Assembly: GCA_022605955.1 (NCBI GenBank)
Contig: JAKCOZ010000018.1
Coordinates: forward strand, 9,370,001 to 9,434,000
Direction: 5' to 3'
Length of the DNA stretch: 64,000 nt
From: Rallus limicola
Lineage: Eukaryota; Chordata; Aves; Gruiformes; Rallidae
The position numbers were made by a program, and so were the translations under genes. Of this stretch, positions 22,515 to 36,301 are shown piece by piece; positions within the stretch are counted from its first letter, which is position 1; the number at the start of each line of letters is the position of its first letter. The notes under the pieces are model-generated. The model saw only the letters and a list, made by a program, of their open reading frames with translations, was not told where the DNA came from and did no database searches.

Positions 22515-25500
22515 AAAGGAGAAAGCTTCATGTCACATTAGGGCATTAACCCTGCGTCTACCCATAGGACTGTCATCCCAGGAGCTGGGGAGCCAGGCCT
22601 CTCTGCCTATCTCTACTGTTCTCTGAAAAATTATGATGCGAGCAGCACCCTGCCTCAGAGTCACCTGGTGAGCAAGGTGCCGAGAAGCAGCATTGCCGGG
22701 ACTCCAGCAGGTACAGGGGATAGAAGTGTTCACTTTAAAATGCTTTTCAACACAAGTCTGCGGGCTTATTTCATTGCCGTCTCAAAGCCTGGAATCAAAC
22801 ACAGAGTGTATCGGATGTCTCCAGCAGCAACTAAACTCATGCACTCTTGTAAATCTCCCTCGTAATCCCCCTGCTGCTGACACTTTATTAGCCAGGCATT
22901 CCGGGCTGTGCTTTACTGGGGCACCTCTAAGTGATTGCAGATGGTATTGCTGTGCTAGGGTTCAGATGTGCTACCAAATAGCTGTCTTCATATTTTCCAT
23001 GCTTTGCCTCGTTTGTCAGATGGGTTTTAACCCTGTTGTGTTCAGGATGTTGCTTACCTCGACGAAGATGCTGAAGGGGGACTGCACACTCAAGCAAACA
23101 TGGGGTGTTTTGATGGGTGTAAGGCTACTCCTCTTTGCTGTACCAGGGAATCTCCCTGAGCTTAAAAGTTCACTGCATTGAATCTCCAGAAAGAATGTTG
23201 AGCAGGGTGAGGAGATGTGCCAGTTTTCAAGGACATGTCCATGTTGGGAAGTTGGGAATCACACAGAGCTTCCCAAAAGCAGCAGAGATAAGATGTGATG
23301 AATCTGCACCACATAGATTCACTGGCTCTGCTGCAGCACAGCTCTGACTCTCAGCAGGTCCCACTAGCACACAGGGAAAGCCATTGGCTAAGTTAGAGGA
23401 AGTTTCTGGCTAACTAGTTCCTATTAATGCCATGTTAGCAGAAATACATTGCATCCAGACCTAAAGCTGGCTTGTAACACCCAGCATGCCTGAGTCTCTG
23501 CTCCCTATATTTTTAGCTCTGGGTTGGTGCTGGAGGATGGATTGTGGTTTGTCTATGACCCCTTCTGCCAAGGTATCTGGGGTGAGGAGAGCACACACAA
23601 CACTGCCTCATTTCCTATCCAGTCTAACCCAAGCATCCACTGAGCATCTGCAGTGCAGGATACTGAAAAATCAACATTTTACCTCTCTCTGTCTTTCAAC
23701 ATGAAGGACCTTTGATATATACAGTCCTGTTGAATACATGCTGGAGTTCTGGACTGCCAATTTGTCTCAAATTTTATGCAGCAAACCTTGCATAATGAAC
23801 ATAAGGTCCATAGTGCTGGGCTGGATAAATGGCAAACTCCCACCTTGCTTAACAAAGTGGAGTCAGCAGCACCTGCACTGTTGTTCTTCTGTTCAGGTTA
23901 ATATAAAATTAAATCTCTGCACTGCTTGTTTTTCTCAAATCATAAATGGAATTTGTTCTATCCATATATGATAGTCTTACTCAGCTAAAGTAATGGGAAC
24001 CACAGGTAGTACTTCAGAATTAACAGGTATTTGTGAGGAATGGTCTTCTGGGTTTGAGGTTGGAGCAGTGCTGTTAAAGGAAGCAGTAGTAGGAATTTCC
24101 TGGAAAGGAGCACACATTTCCAGTAGTATCCAGGGAATCTGTTGTCCCAGCACTATAATATTCAGCATGTAAATAGCTTAAAGAAGGCATTTTAAAAATC
24201 AAGGCACAGCAACTGCATATTTTAAACAATTTAATTAATTGCTATGCCTGAGAAATGCTTGCTGCAACCATTGAAAAAATGTAAGGAAGGCTCATAACTG
24301 TCTAGTGAAATGTATACAAGTGTTTTTATAACAGCTATTTTATAGAAGCTCTGATTTCTCTGGTTAAATTGAGTGTAATAAAGACAGCAAATCTGTGACA
24401 GACAAGTTGTGTCACCTGTGCTTCCAGATGGGACACAGACAGTATGGAAAGACTTGCTCATCCTGACTGTTAGTTAACTCTATTAACCCACATTGCCCGG
24501 AGTAACTAGGTGCCTATCAAACAAGAGCTATGGGAAATTCACTTATGAATCATGCTTTTTCCATCCATCCAAACAAGCCCTACTAAGCTGCTTTACTCCA
24601 TAAACTGGACTGCACAAGTAATATGATGAAAAGCATCATAATTTATATCCTGAAGCACATATGTCTTCCATATTGATACGTTAGCTAGTCCCAGATTTTG
24701 GCGAAAAGGTTTGGCCAAGTTAGGCATATGTGTTACTGTGGTTAATATGAATTTGTTCTCTACATATGGGCAGCAGTCTGATCTCACATCTTGTACTCAA
24801 CAAGACTTACTGTATCATCATGGATGATTAAATGCACATAAATGAAACATGCAGCCAACAGAGGTTCTTTTACTAGAAGAACATTGTTTGTGCATTATTA
24901 CAGCCAGAATTTCAAAAGAAATCCGCTCCCAGCTAGACTCCAGAAGAAGCAGTCTGATTTTTAAAGTAACTAGGCATTTTCATGCTGAGCTCTTGAAAAT
25001 TTGGCCATGAGTACCATTCTACTCCATCACTTCTCTCACACCATAGTTCATGGTAATATATTGACCATGAGATCTGCTGACATGTCTTACGATCCTACAT
25101 TTTGCTTTCCATGAAGACTTACTTCTTCAAGCTGAAAGGAAAAAACCCCAAAATTCTCCAATATTGCAGGAAATTGGGAAGCTGGTGGTATCTTCTCCTC
25201 TGTTCTTACGAGTGAAGTAGTTATGATCTATGTTATATAGGTATTTTCTGTGTGTTGTGAGCTGTGTATTTAATAACTTCCTGTACCTGGGTTGTTGTCA
25301 AATCCGAAAGTCTATTATATAGCTGTAAGAGGGGGAAGAGGACTGAACTTATGCAGTGAATTGCTTTAAACTCTGTAGGTATCATTGTTCTATGCTGCTG
25401 GTTAGCAGAGTTTAGCATATGTATGTTAATGGCCCTCAACAACTATGATCACTGGTGATTTTCCTTTAAGGTGAAAAGGCGCTGCCTTTGTGTATTTGGT

Positions 25501-28500
25501 GCAGAATATTCAGCTGTATTTTTTTGTGTTACAAAGTTCTAGGTTGTGGTGTCTTTCACACTCTCCTTTGGAAACAGATGGTTTTCTGGTAGATTGTGAA
25601 TTTGCCTGTGTAGGGAACATCTCCTGGGAATTTGTCAGTGCAAAATGTATCTTTCTGTTTCTATGCAATTAGCATATTGTTATGCCAGGAAAAAAAACCC
25701 ATCAGATAGCTGTTTTAGCTTGATAAATACTATACTGGGTAAACATGTAGTAGGACGGTGTGAGTGATCTTTATTGTAGGGATCTTACAACTACAGCTAG
25801 AGTAAAAAACATTTTCTGGTGGAGAGCTGGCCTGACTTTCTTACTATGCTGATGTAAGATAGCAACGCAATGTTATTAATAGCAGTTGGCTAAAGGAAGA
25901 GTATTTAAATCACTAAAAATTTATCAGCTCTGGGTGATCTAAGTGAAAAGTGTGCTTGTACACTTATATCTACATATGGCAGATATGAATAAGGGCAGCA
26001 CAAAGTTAAAATGTGGTATCATCCATTTTGCTTAGGTATATTTGAGGCTTTGGGGGTATGTGGGTGGGTATTTCACATGATTGAATTCTGGTCCTGCAAG
26101 ATATTACAAACAGGTTGCCAGTATAATGGATCTTAATAAATCTGCTTCCTTAAGATTTTCCATAATTATTGTTGGATCTACTTTAGCTCTTATGTCAGCA
26201 GAAAATGAGACAAGAAGATTTAAGTCCTGCTGTACCTGGGAAACAGATGTAAAATTGCCTAGCTTATTTATGCATGTTTTAATCAATGATTTCAGACCTG
26301 AGGAACACTCTTCATAGCCCATTGTCTGCCACATCAGCAGGACAGAAAATGTCAAGTTCATAGGTAAGAAACTCAGGAGCATGGAGAAATTATTTTCCTC
26401 TTTTTTGAGACCTTCTTCCTCCACATTTCCTGCTTTCCTTTTCCCTTGTGGCCTCCATTGAAAAGCATTGGGTAAAGCCTAACTTAAATGTTGCTTTAGT
26501 CACACACCACCAGTCACCCAGAAACCATCGAATGTTATTAAACTGCAGTCATTTCTCCTTGGGTTCCATCAATTACTAAGACTAATGGTAGAAGGGTTCA
26601 GCCAAGGTTAGAACATTTGTATGTCTCTGGGCCATGGGGAGCTCTGTATCATTGCTCTGAGCCAACATAGAAGGCACTGTGGATTTGATTGCTTCTGGGG
26701 CCATAAATTGAGGAAACGTGCAAGTTCCAGTGATTCCCAGCTCTCCCTGTAGAAATAAGGAGGGAAGGAGGAGAATCACCAACTAATGTCAGCTAAATGC
26801 TTCTCAGAGCACTTACAACCACTTCTCTAATCTGCAGTACATCAACAAGTTTGTCACTAAATCAGTCCACTTCATCCTTATTTATAAGCCAATCATTTGC
26901 ATTTCTTTTTTGAAGTGTTTTCTTCTTTTCTGTGCATTTCTCTTCCCATCACTGTCATGGCTCTTCAAGTTATCACTGCTGTGGCTCCACCAGACTATCC
27001 CCGAGCCCCAGGACTGTGAGAACCGGAAGGAAAGATGATTAATGGTAGGACAAGGTCTGAAGGTGAACAAACTGAAAGCAGCATGTCAGTCCTTGTGTTA
27101 GTGCCCTCTTCAGCTTCTGGCACCTCCTCATCCATGGCTCTGCTGAAGTTGAGGCTTTGGTTGCACATCAAGCCCATTTCTGTGCAGCTTTGAAAAAGTA
27201 AAGGGCTTCTTTCATGACCTCAGGTATGCAGCCTCAAGGTCTGCAAGTGGTGTGGATTTTACAATTAGTGCAGAATTTGGCTATAAATTGGAAGGCATTT
27301 CCAGATTTGTGCAACGGGAATACAGCTTCGACCAGGTATACACATGCCTGTAAATGCAGTCTGATTCTGTCAGCCTGCATTTGGCTGTACTTTTGCTTCT
27401 ACCAGATGACTTGAAATAACATATGTGATGAGATTGCATAGATTCAGAGGGTGAGGGAAACAAACACCAATTTTAAAGTCTTCAGGGACTGTCTGTTATT
27501 ATAACGAGGAACTGGAAACCTAATTAAAACAAAGATTATGAAAAGCAATTTCACTATTTCCTTTTATTTGGCAATAAAAGCGTTTAGATTATATACAACA
27601 GTCTAACATTTGTTCAAAAGCCAGAATCCAAAATATGTCAATATGAAGATCTATGTGCAGAAAATGTTTAATCTCATCCAGTCTCTAAATTCAGATGTGA
27701 ATCATGAATTCCAGCAAATTTCTCATAACAGCTGTATGCTAAAACCTTTCCCAGCTGTTATAAGTTTGTTCATTTTTCAAAGTTATTAAAGGATACGCCC
27801 CATCTCATGTCATGGTGAGACACAAAAGGTTTATGTATTTCAACAGAATGTTATTTTGCATTTACAGTTCTGCACAAGAGAATGGCTTGTTATTTCCCCT
27901 GAGGCTGATCAATACTAGCAGGAATAAAAATGGTGATAACTTAAAAGTGTTCTTTGAAAAATAGCCCAGGACTTCAAGCCATGAACAAAACATAAATGCA
28001 AACTTGAAATAAGTTAAACTAAATAAAATGTGATTTTAAAACCTTAAACAATCGCCCTTGCCAAACCCAGTAAGCTAGGTATGCCCTTTTAATTTGACTG
28101 CAGTGACTTTAACTGGATCAGTGCAACAAGGAAAATAAAGGATCCACAAAAAAGAATTTGTTTAGTGCAAGGAGAAAGTCCTTTAGTGACCTTGTTCCAA
28201 GCACAATCAGCCATCAGTTCTTCAGACAGCCCAGACTACTCCAGAACCTAAAGATGCAAACATAATTTTGAGCCATGGTGTTTAGGACTCTCTGAATCCT
28301 GAGATTTCTGATAGGATGGATACTCCTTCCATTAGTAGATGTATCCACCCAACCAGGAGCACACATTTTTTCAAAGTTTGGTGAACAAAGGCAAATGTTT
28401 ATAAGTTTGCAAAAAGTACTAGATTTGCTGATTTTTTTCCCTTGCCTTTGAAGTTATTTAGCAATTTCTTCTAACTTTTTAAAAGTAATTTTTCAAAGAA

Positions 28501-31500
28501 ATATTTGCTTAACAGCACCAACTTACTGCATTTGAGTTTTACACTCTGGTTTCAACCTCTGGAGACAAATGTAATAATAATTCCTATTTATTATAAAACC
28601 CATACTTTTTCTTCATTGATGAAGGAAAATACGAGTTCTAAAACACTGATCCTGTCAGACATATGATTCTGTAATCCTCCCTTCTCTTACACAGAGTTTT
28701 GAGGACACATGAAATACCTACCTCCTTAAAATAACATCTCCTCCATATCTCTGAGCTACAGCAAACCATTTTGTTTATGCAACTGATGCTGATTTTATCT
28801 CTATTAGTGCTTGGCAAATTAGCACACAGATTGTGTTGTGTCCTTTAAAATGAGCAACACAATAGATGATCACTTCAAAAAAAAATTTTGTTTAAGCGAC
28901 TTGCTTTGCTCAGAGGGAATCACTGGCAGTGACAGGGGTAGAATCAGTTCTTGGAGACAATATCCACCTGCTTTTACCTGCAAAGCTGTCCTTCCTTTAG
29001 CATTTTGCCTCATTCACTAGAGAGCTTCACCAGTTGCAGAAAATGAAGCAGAGACAAACAATTTCTGGCTTTGATATTCAGCCCTGATGAAACCCCAGAG
29101 CAATTCTGTCTTGGGCACCAGTAAGGCAGGTGTCATGTGGTCTTGTATATACAGTACATGTGCACAGAAAGCGGATCGAAACACTCTTATAAACTCTAAT
29201 ACTGTTTTTTTTTCCTAATTTTGAGTATTTGATCTTGCAGTACTAATAACCTTTGAATATGGGGGCCAGACAGTTGATTTTGTTTTGGCTAATTTCCTAA
29301 GTAGATTCAAAATGCATGAAAAACAGAATCCTCGTCATCTGAGTGGGAGGGATATCCATTGGGCCCTGCCACCTAAGACAGCAGCAACACTGAGAGCTGC
29401 TTTGCAGGCAACCTTTGCATGCACTGGGACTATACAGGAGATGAGACACTTGTCTTAGAAGTTTGGTGGGAGCAGGGACCAGGAATCCAGTAGGATCTTG
29501 AGGAACAAGTGAAAGGAGGACCATGGTATTTCTGGTGGGAATAAACTCTTTACTCTGTTCCCTCAGACCTGTCCCTTCAACAGTTTAAATCAGAGGATTA
29601 TGTAGGTGCGTTTATCCAAATGATAGGTGTTAATGCTCAATGAGTCACCTAATTGCCTCCATATGATTGCATATTTACATGCCCTACTGTGTTGCAGTGG
29701 TAGCAGCAATATAGCCATGATGGTCTAAGGACATAAGCAAGTTAGGGTTGGTAAGGAGAGTCAATTTTTTTTTTATTAAACCAGCTGATGCAATTGGAAT
29801 AATCTTTCAGATGCACATAAGTGAGGTTTTGGTCTATCCAGGAACAGTTCCAATTGATTTAAAATTGTCCAGAAGTAATCTGTTTGATCAAGGCCAGAAT
29901 GCTTAGCATCATATAAAATAGATCCCTATCTCTGAAAATCTGATTACTGGTTTATCCTGGTTAAAGCCTAATCCATGACACAGAGTTTGTATTTTAACTG
30001 GAGGCACAGCCCAGTAGCTACCCTAAGCCTTTTATTGGCCCTGCTTATAATGCATGCATTTTACATATTTTCACCCTGTGTTCTCCAGGCCAGGTGGTGT
30101 GGAATGCCTGTTGTTCATACAAGGTCTGGACATTGGTGTGGGCTGTCCTTTAGCCCATTGGTCTCTGTTGTCACAGTTGTTCATTAAAGAGAAACCTGGA
30201 TGAGAAGTAACTTGCATGCAGTGTAAATGCCTTGTGAATGAGAACACCTTGAGTAATAGGTGTCTGAATGTAGACAGCCCTCTACTTTCTGGAGCCCATA
30301 TCTAGCTCCTCTGACCCTTTGATGTGACACCAGGGGAGTCCCTGAGATCCATATGCTAAAAGTCCTACATAGAGGGGTTATCTAACATGGTTGAACAGAT
30401 GAAATTCATAAGTCCTCTCACTGTCTCATGCTCAGCAGCACTGTCCCACTCCCAACCACCCATCACACTGTGCAATGAACCTAGACAAGATTGTGAGGCC
30501 CTTGCAGTCCAGTGTGGTGGTGAGAGACACATGAGAGTATCTGAAATACAAAGCTGGAACCATCACCTGACAGGTCTGGGCTTGGACTCAGTTGTCTTTA
30601 GGCAGAAAAATGTCTAGAAAACCAATTTCCGATGGACCTGTGATAGTTTAAAGGATTTAAGGGTGTCCAGTCTCAGGATCTGGTTTACACTCACTTGGTT
30701 ACTGGTTACTGGTATGGTTACTAAACTGATACAGAGCCCAGCTGGATACCAACTTGAAACGAATGAAAATTTGAGGGGACAATGTTAAAAGATAAAACAA
30801 TTAAGAAGAATCCTGCATTGTAAATAGTTGACCCTGAAAGCACAGTTTCTGCTGTCAAACTGACAGAATGAAACAGGCTCAATTAATTTCTATATCAATA
30901 GCATTACACCAGTGTAAATGACTTATTTAAATGCATCTCTGAATGCAAACAGGTTAATGGAGCAAGGGGACAGGTAAAATGAGAGAATAATCTGGGATTA
31001 CTGAAACAAGTCCTATAACTGTTGAGCCCTGAGGAAAGAGAGCACTAACACACTTCATCTAAACCCTTCCATAAATAGTTAGGGTAATTAGAGGCTTAGA
31101 TTTATTGAAAACAATGAAAAATGTCATAATTACCTTTACATATTTTTCTTTCTTTCACTGTTGGAAAATGATCCTGGTAATTTGGTGTTCAGCAAGCAAG
31201 GCACATTTTGCATTGTTGTTCCACCACTGTGCACTGAGCAAAAAATGCTTCAGGGGAACTCTATTGAACAGGTCTGTTCTTTTCCTTTTTAAATCTTGTA
31301 GCAATTAGCAAGCATTTCACGGACCATTTTGATCAAATAAAGTAACTTGGCAAAATGGTGCCCAACTTTGAAGGGCTGCAAAGTATATGGTTGTTCCAGA
31401 TGGGAAAGGTTTTCTTTAAATGAGAGATGTCCTACAGGCTGGAATAAAGTCAAACCCAATTGGGAAGGAGGTTCTTTTCTCAATTATTTTTTCCCAAACC

Positions 31501-33650
31501 CAAATTAGAATCTGATACTGGTAAAAACCTCCATAGAAACCTCTGCGATACTGTACAGCAGAAGGAAAACTCACAAGAAACCTGATGACCATTGTTTTAC
31601 ATGAGTGGATGATGAAGGTGAAACAAACTAGCAAAAGCCGATGAAGGCAGGCATCCAAGGCCTGAGGCAGAACTGGGGCAGCCCAGCCATATGAGAAATG
31701 GTCATATTTCAAAATAGGCTAGTCCAGCATAATCCTGTTTATGAAATGCAGGTGGAGTATAATTCAGAGTTTGTGGTTTGAGCTTTAAAACTCATTATGT
31801 TTTGGTTCTGAGCTCCTTGGAGACCAGCAGACTCCTTGTACAGTAACGTCAAGACGCTCAGATCAAATAGAGGGCTGAAGTTTACAGCTCTGGTGTTCTG
31901 ATAACTAAGCATGGACAGAGGACAATTCTCTCTGGAAGCTGTTGTCATCCTGCAGCCCAGATAGCAGTGATTTGGCTTTCAAGCCTCAATACAAGGCATG
32001 CCTCATTCACCAGGCGTTTTATGACTTTGCCTTGAGTGAGAGAGCATGTGGTTTGCAAGATAAGATCTGACTAGAAAAGAGCAACCAAAGCTTGGGTACA
32101 ACAGAGAAACTTCAGAAATGCTGACAGATTGATTTTTTTTTTCTTTTTCAAAATCCTGTAGTATTTAAGATTCATCTTTATTCATGTAGTTTCAATGTAT
32201 GAAGCCTAAAACAAGCCGATTGCTCTTTAAGCAAATATCATTAGCTTCAATTAGAAAATAATTGATAAACATTCTTGTATGGACATAATAGAAAAGGAGG
32301 AAAAAATCCAAAGTGGCAGGTGAAGCCTTAAATTCACAAAAGGGTTAGACACTTGCAAACGTTACTGTTACTAGCCTGGAGGTTTGATCTGTTTGCTGGT
32401 AGCGGTGAATGTATCAGTCTCAACTGACTTCTAAGACCAATGACCTTGTCCTTCAAACAGCAAGAATGACTTGCTTCAGAGGTGCAGCAGCTGCAGATTT
32501 AGGTCAGATGGGGAGGAAGAGGAGTTCTGGCTGCCAGTTTGGGTTTTGTTCGAACTAAATGAGCTGGCAATGATGCCTGCTTTTGGTTCAACATTTGACT
32601 GTGCTGTTACAGACTAATATATACAGCTCTTGCATAGTTCAAGAGATCTAAAAGTGAGATCAAGTTTAATACATCGCACAGCTTAGTTAAAAGGCTCCAA
32701 CTGGGCTACTTACTATTGGGCTCAAATAACTACAGTGCAGTGCAGCAAAATAATCCTTTTTCATTTATTTTTGGTTTTGAGCCTTTTGCTCCAAGTTGCC
32801 TGCTTACATTTTTTGTTGATACTCCCTAGCAAAACTAATCTAAAGCAGTATAACAAAAGCAATATGTGAACTACAGCACATTAGGAATGTTCCTACTGGA
32901 ATGGTGTAACCCTGTTCCCCAGGGGCAGCGAGGTGTTTGTAGGAAAAGGGAAAAGCTTCCATCTGGTTTGACACTGAAATGAGAGAAAAGGTTGGTTGCC
33001 ACTAGAGGGTGTATCGGCTGCAGAGTTGTTACAGAAAACACCAGGATTTTGTTCGGAAGCCGATCTTTTCTGTTGTTCTGAAATTAATTTAAGCAGCCTC
33101 AATTAGCTGATGCTTAGTTTTATAGACAATTAAGTTCTCAGCATCATTCAGCCCACCTGAACTAGCCCAGGGTGGGTGGCTTGTCAACAACAGATAATTT
33201 ATTTCAGCTGTTGCTTGTTGTCTAAGGCAGTGCTTGCAGAGCCCCAGGCAAACCAAGGTTATTTAAATGTCTAAGATACAAGTATTCGTGATATGTGTTT
33301 GTGGCATCAGAGCCGTGGTGTTTCAGCTCCTTTTGCTGGTGGGAACTGCTAGTGCTTGAGGATGAAGATGGAAACTGCTGAACTCTACCCAAAATGAAAC
33401 AGCCTGGGATTTTCAGGTGGGTTAGGGCACTGCCTGTGCTTCTGTTTGTCTCACAATAGAAAACTCCTGGAGCAAAGCATCTCTTCATACTTGCTCTCTT
33501 TCTCTTGCAAAGTGCAACTCTAAACACAGGCAAACAGGGTATGAAAATCCATCTCCTTAGGATGCTGGGATCCTCTATCTCTCCAGTGAGATGTTTTAAG
33601 GGCTTCCTTTTCAAATAAATTCATCATGAGCATTATTGGTAAAAATTATG
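22515..33650. other. Noncoding stretch, no gene seen
   Basis: No recognisable gene. The longest frame of the window (22693-23181, 162 codons, plus) crosses a slightly GC-richer segment, has no domain, and is about the length chance allows in 64 kb. A minus-strand frame at 26104-26424 looks more protein-like in composition but has no recognisable family (see findings). A CTCF-like motif lies at 32999 (listed separately). The rest is AT-leaning DNA with short homopolymer runs. Confidence 0.55.
32999..33011 (+). promoter_or_regulatory. CTCF-like binding motif
   Basis: CCACTAGAGGGTG fits the CTCF core (CCASYAGRKGGC) with only the final C replaced by T. The preceding TTG and following TAT fit the flanks acceptably. 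CTCF is an insulator and loop-anchor zinc-finger protein, and a motif on this strand would orient a loop toward higher coordinates under the convergent rule. Occupancy cannot be inferred from sequence alone. Confidence 0.3.
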
Positions 33651-33651
33651 T

Positions 33652-33739
33652 CCTAGGGACCCTGCTTTGGCAGGGGGGTTGGACCCGATGATCTCTCGAG
33701 GTCCCTTCCAACCCCTACAATTCTATGATTCCATGATGT
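33652..33739 (+). mobile_element. CR1 LINE 3' end, plus orientation
   Basis: A short 3' fragment of a CR1 element. It includes the characteristic GGTTGGACCCGATGATCTC, a CGAGGTCCCTTCCAACCCC block, and terminal octamer copies ATTCTATGATTCCATGAT at about 33720-33737. The upstream part of the element is absent, so this is a heavily 5'-truncated insertion. Preserved CpGs and a clean tail suggest it is younger than the decayed copy at 13.97 kb. Confidence 0.93.
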
Positions 33740-34055
33740 TCCAGCTAGTCTGAAGGAACTGGAGCAGTTGTGCCATTGACTGGTGCAAGTGTTTCAGCAG
33801 CTTCTTGTGCAGGATCAGTCCTTTTAGTGCACACTGAGGCCTCAGGAACTGACTTTCTTGGAGGGTGATATGTTTCTATTTATATGAGAAAAGATTATTA
33901 GAGTATGGAGGCCTGGAAGCAAAGAAGCATGTTTACATTCAGGAAGAAAGTTTATAAAGCTATTTCTAGTTATGTATGAGATGTGAGGTCTTCCAGCCCA
34001 ACAGGTCTAATCTAGCTCCCCACTATTTTAAGCAGCCATGCTAAATAACCCTGTT

Positions 34056-34092
<37 letters not shown>

Positions 34093-36300
34093 GAGCTCCA
34101 TCTGTTTTTTTTATACTGCTCTGCATCCTCAACACCCAAAGACAGACTGCAAATTTGATAGGTAGAATGAAAAAACAGTTCTAGTTTGATCCCATCAGTC
34201 TTCCCGTGCTGCTGGCTCACAAACCCAGTCACTAAGGGCGTTGTTTGGGTCCTCAGAGAGTAAAAGGTGGATTTATTTTGTAAGTGAAATTCTTGTTCCC
34301 TTCAATCTATTGCATGAAGGATGTGCTCTTCCCTGGGAACTACAGATGCTATAAAAGTCCAGAAGGAGCCATGATAGCATTTACCTGGTATTCCAACAGC
34401 TTCTTTCCCTCTGAACTGTGCAATGGAGAGCATGTTTATGTGTGAGTACAGCAAGGATGTACGTAAGCCTTTCTGGCTTATGCAGCAAGTGCTAAGGAGC
34501 AGAGTGAGTTGTCCCTGGAACTGCCTATGCCTTAGTTCATGGGGGTATATTTTGTGCTTTTCATTCAGCTTCAGATGTGATAGCACAAGTTTTGCATAGT
34601 CCTGTTTCTTATCCTGGGCCAGAACCCAATTGCTGAACCTCACTAAGTTGGCTAAGTTGAACTATCCTGTCCCTTGCATGTGCAAGTGGGTGTTGCAATG
34701 ACCAAAGCCTAGTGACCTGACTCAGAGGAGACTGACCTGTCATTCAGGTTTGCTGTGGAAAAAATGATCTCTCAAAACTGAGATTTTTTTAACAGATTAG
34801 GAACACAAAGAAAAGTGCAGGAAGTGTGCTGACAAGCTAGAGAGGGAGGAAAGGGTCTTACAGGTCTGCTCTATGGGCAAGTCTTCCATCATGTGGTGTT
34901 TTCCTGAATTGGTGTTTTCATATCTGGAAGACTTTTGCCCACTTTAGTTACTTCGGCATAAGCAGTGCTCAGGGGTCTGTCGCTGGAGGTACTTAGCTTC
35001 TCCCAGGTAGTGGGGTGCGTAAGTTGAATTTGCACTGCAGTCCTGCTTGACTGTTAAAAAAGATGCAGAGGGGCAGTTACAGTGTTCTGCAGAGCAGGCA
35101 GGACCAGGACCCCAGCTCCTCTGCAAGCAGGCTCTGCTGGAGCCAGCCTTCAGCAGTAGATGGCACCATCAGGATTGTAAAATGGGCTTTAAACGCTCCT
35201 AGGTCCTTCGAATTCCCCAAATGTTTCACAAGATATATAGACAGTTAAATAAAGAAGATTAGCACCAGTTATGGGCAGAGGTAAATCACACAGGGTGGAA
35301 CTGGGTGTCCTCTGCAGCAAAGCACAGCACCAGTAACATGCGCAGGGGAGCAGAGACACTGCACGGTGCTTGTGGAGAGAATTTCTGCAGACAACCAAGT
35401 GTACCTGCACATAGGGTAAGAAGTTTCTAAGGCAAACATGGACTGTTGATCATTAACTGCACGGAATTCACTGAACCGAGCTCCCTAGAGCAGCCACCTC
35501 GTGCAGGCTTTGGTGATTCTGCACAGGGACAATTTCTCTTGCTGCCTTTTCTAGCAAATGCATCTGAGTTAAATTTGTCTCAAATGTTGACTAGGGCTGT
35601 GATTTCATAGTTAATGCTTGTGTCCATAATGAATATTTGATATAGGTAGATCCCATGGGATCCTAGTTCTTAAGTGTATATAAATATAGAAGTAACTAAT
35701 TAGTATAAAATACTGAAGTATTACATAGGTAAGTCAAGCCAGGACAGCTCACAGTACCTTTGAGTGTGTGCTTATTTCTTTCCTTATGTTTCTTCTTGGA
35801 AAGGAACAGTACTTGGATGTATGTGCTGCAGTGTTTGAAGTGAAGGAGAGGAGGATAAATTAACCATCTCATGTTTCTATGTTTTCCTAATTAAGATGCT
35901 ACCTTTTAAAAATCGGCCTTTGCATTTGGATCAGCATAGTTATAGATTTGGAAGCACAGGTTTCAAAAACCACCATCTACTCCTAGAGTCACAGTAAAGT
36001 TCATTTATGATTTGTTCTTCAGAGTTATTACTGGCTTTCATTTCAGGAGGATAACACAATGCAGATTTTAGAAGGGGGCGCAGATGGTATTAAAGGATCA
36101 TTTTTAGCTGTAGCAGCAATGCCATCAAAGATTCTATTTAAATATTTTTTCTTCAGAGTCTATCTGCCACCCCTTACATGCCACTGTAGCTTGTTGCTGA
36201 AACAAGATTTTCTGTGCAGATCTTTAACCTCATGCTTCAAAATTTGTCCCTGCTGTGCACTGAAATTTCATTTGTCTGAGTGTTCTGACCATCATGTCTG
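33740..36300. other. Noncoding stretch, no gene seen
   Basis: No recognisable gene. The stretch holds a 31-base A tract at 34059-34089 (listed separately) and several short frames on both strands without splice or domain support. Confidence 0.6.
34059..34089. repeat. 31-base poly(A) tract
   Basis: An uninterrupted run of 31 A on the plus strand, by far the longest homopolymer of the window. It could be the tail of a plus-oriented retrocopy, a slippage-expanded A run, or partly an assembly or sequencing length artefact. The roughly 100 bases upstream (AGGTCTTCCAGCCCAACAGG near 33989) faintly resemble a CR1 3' UTR, but CR1 does not normally end in poly(A). No target-site duplication is obvious. 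Confidence 0.9.
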
Positions 36301-36301
36301 A

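Noticed and set aside
22693..23181. Longest open frame in the window (162 codons, plus strand)
   Set aside because: No domain, signal peptide or sensible splice context. A rough estimate from stop-codon frequency in DNA of this composition gives an expectation of a few tenths of such a frame in 64 kb over six frames, so it is unremarkable.
33222..33614. 130-codon minus-strand frame with a Ser-rich run
   Set aside because: The Ser run comes from a degenerate simple-sequence patch near 33345-33375, and the rest has no recognisable family or splice sites.
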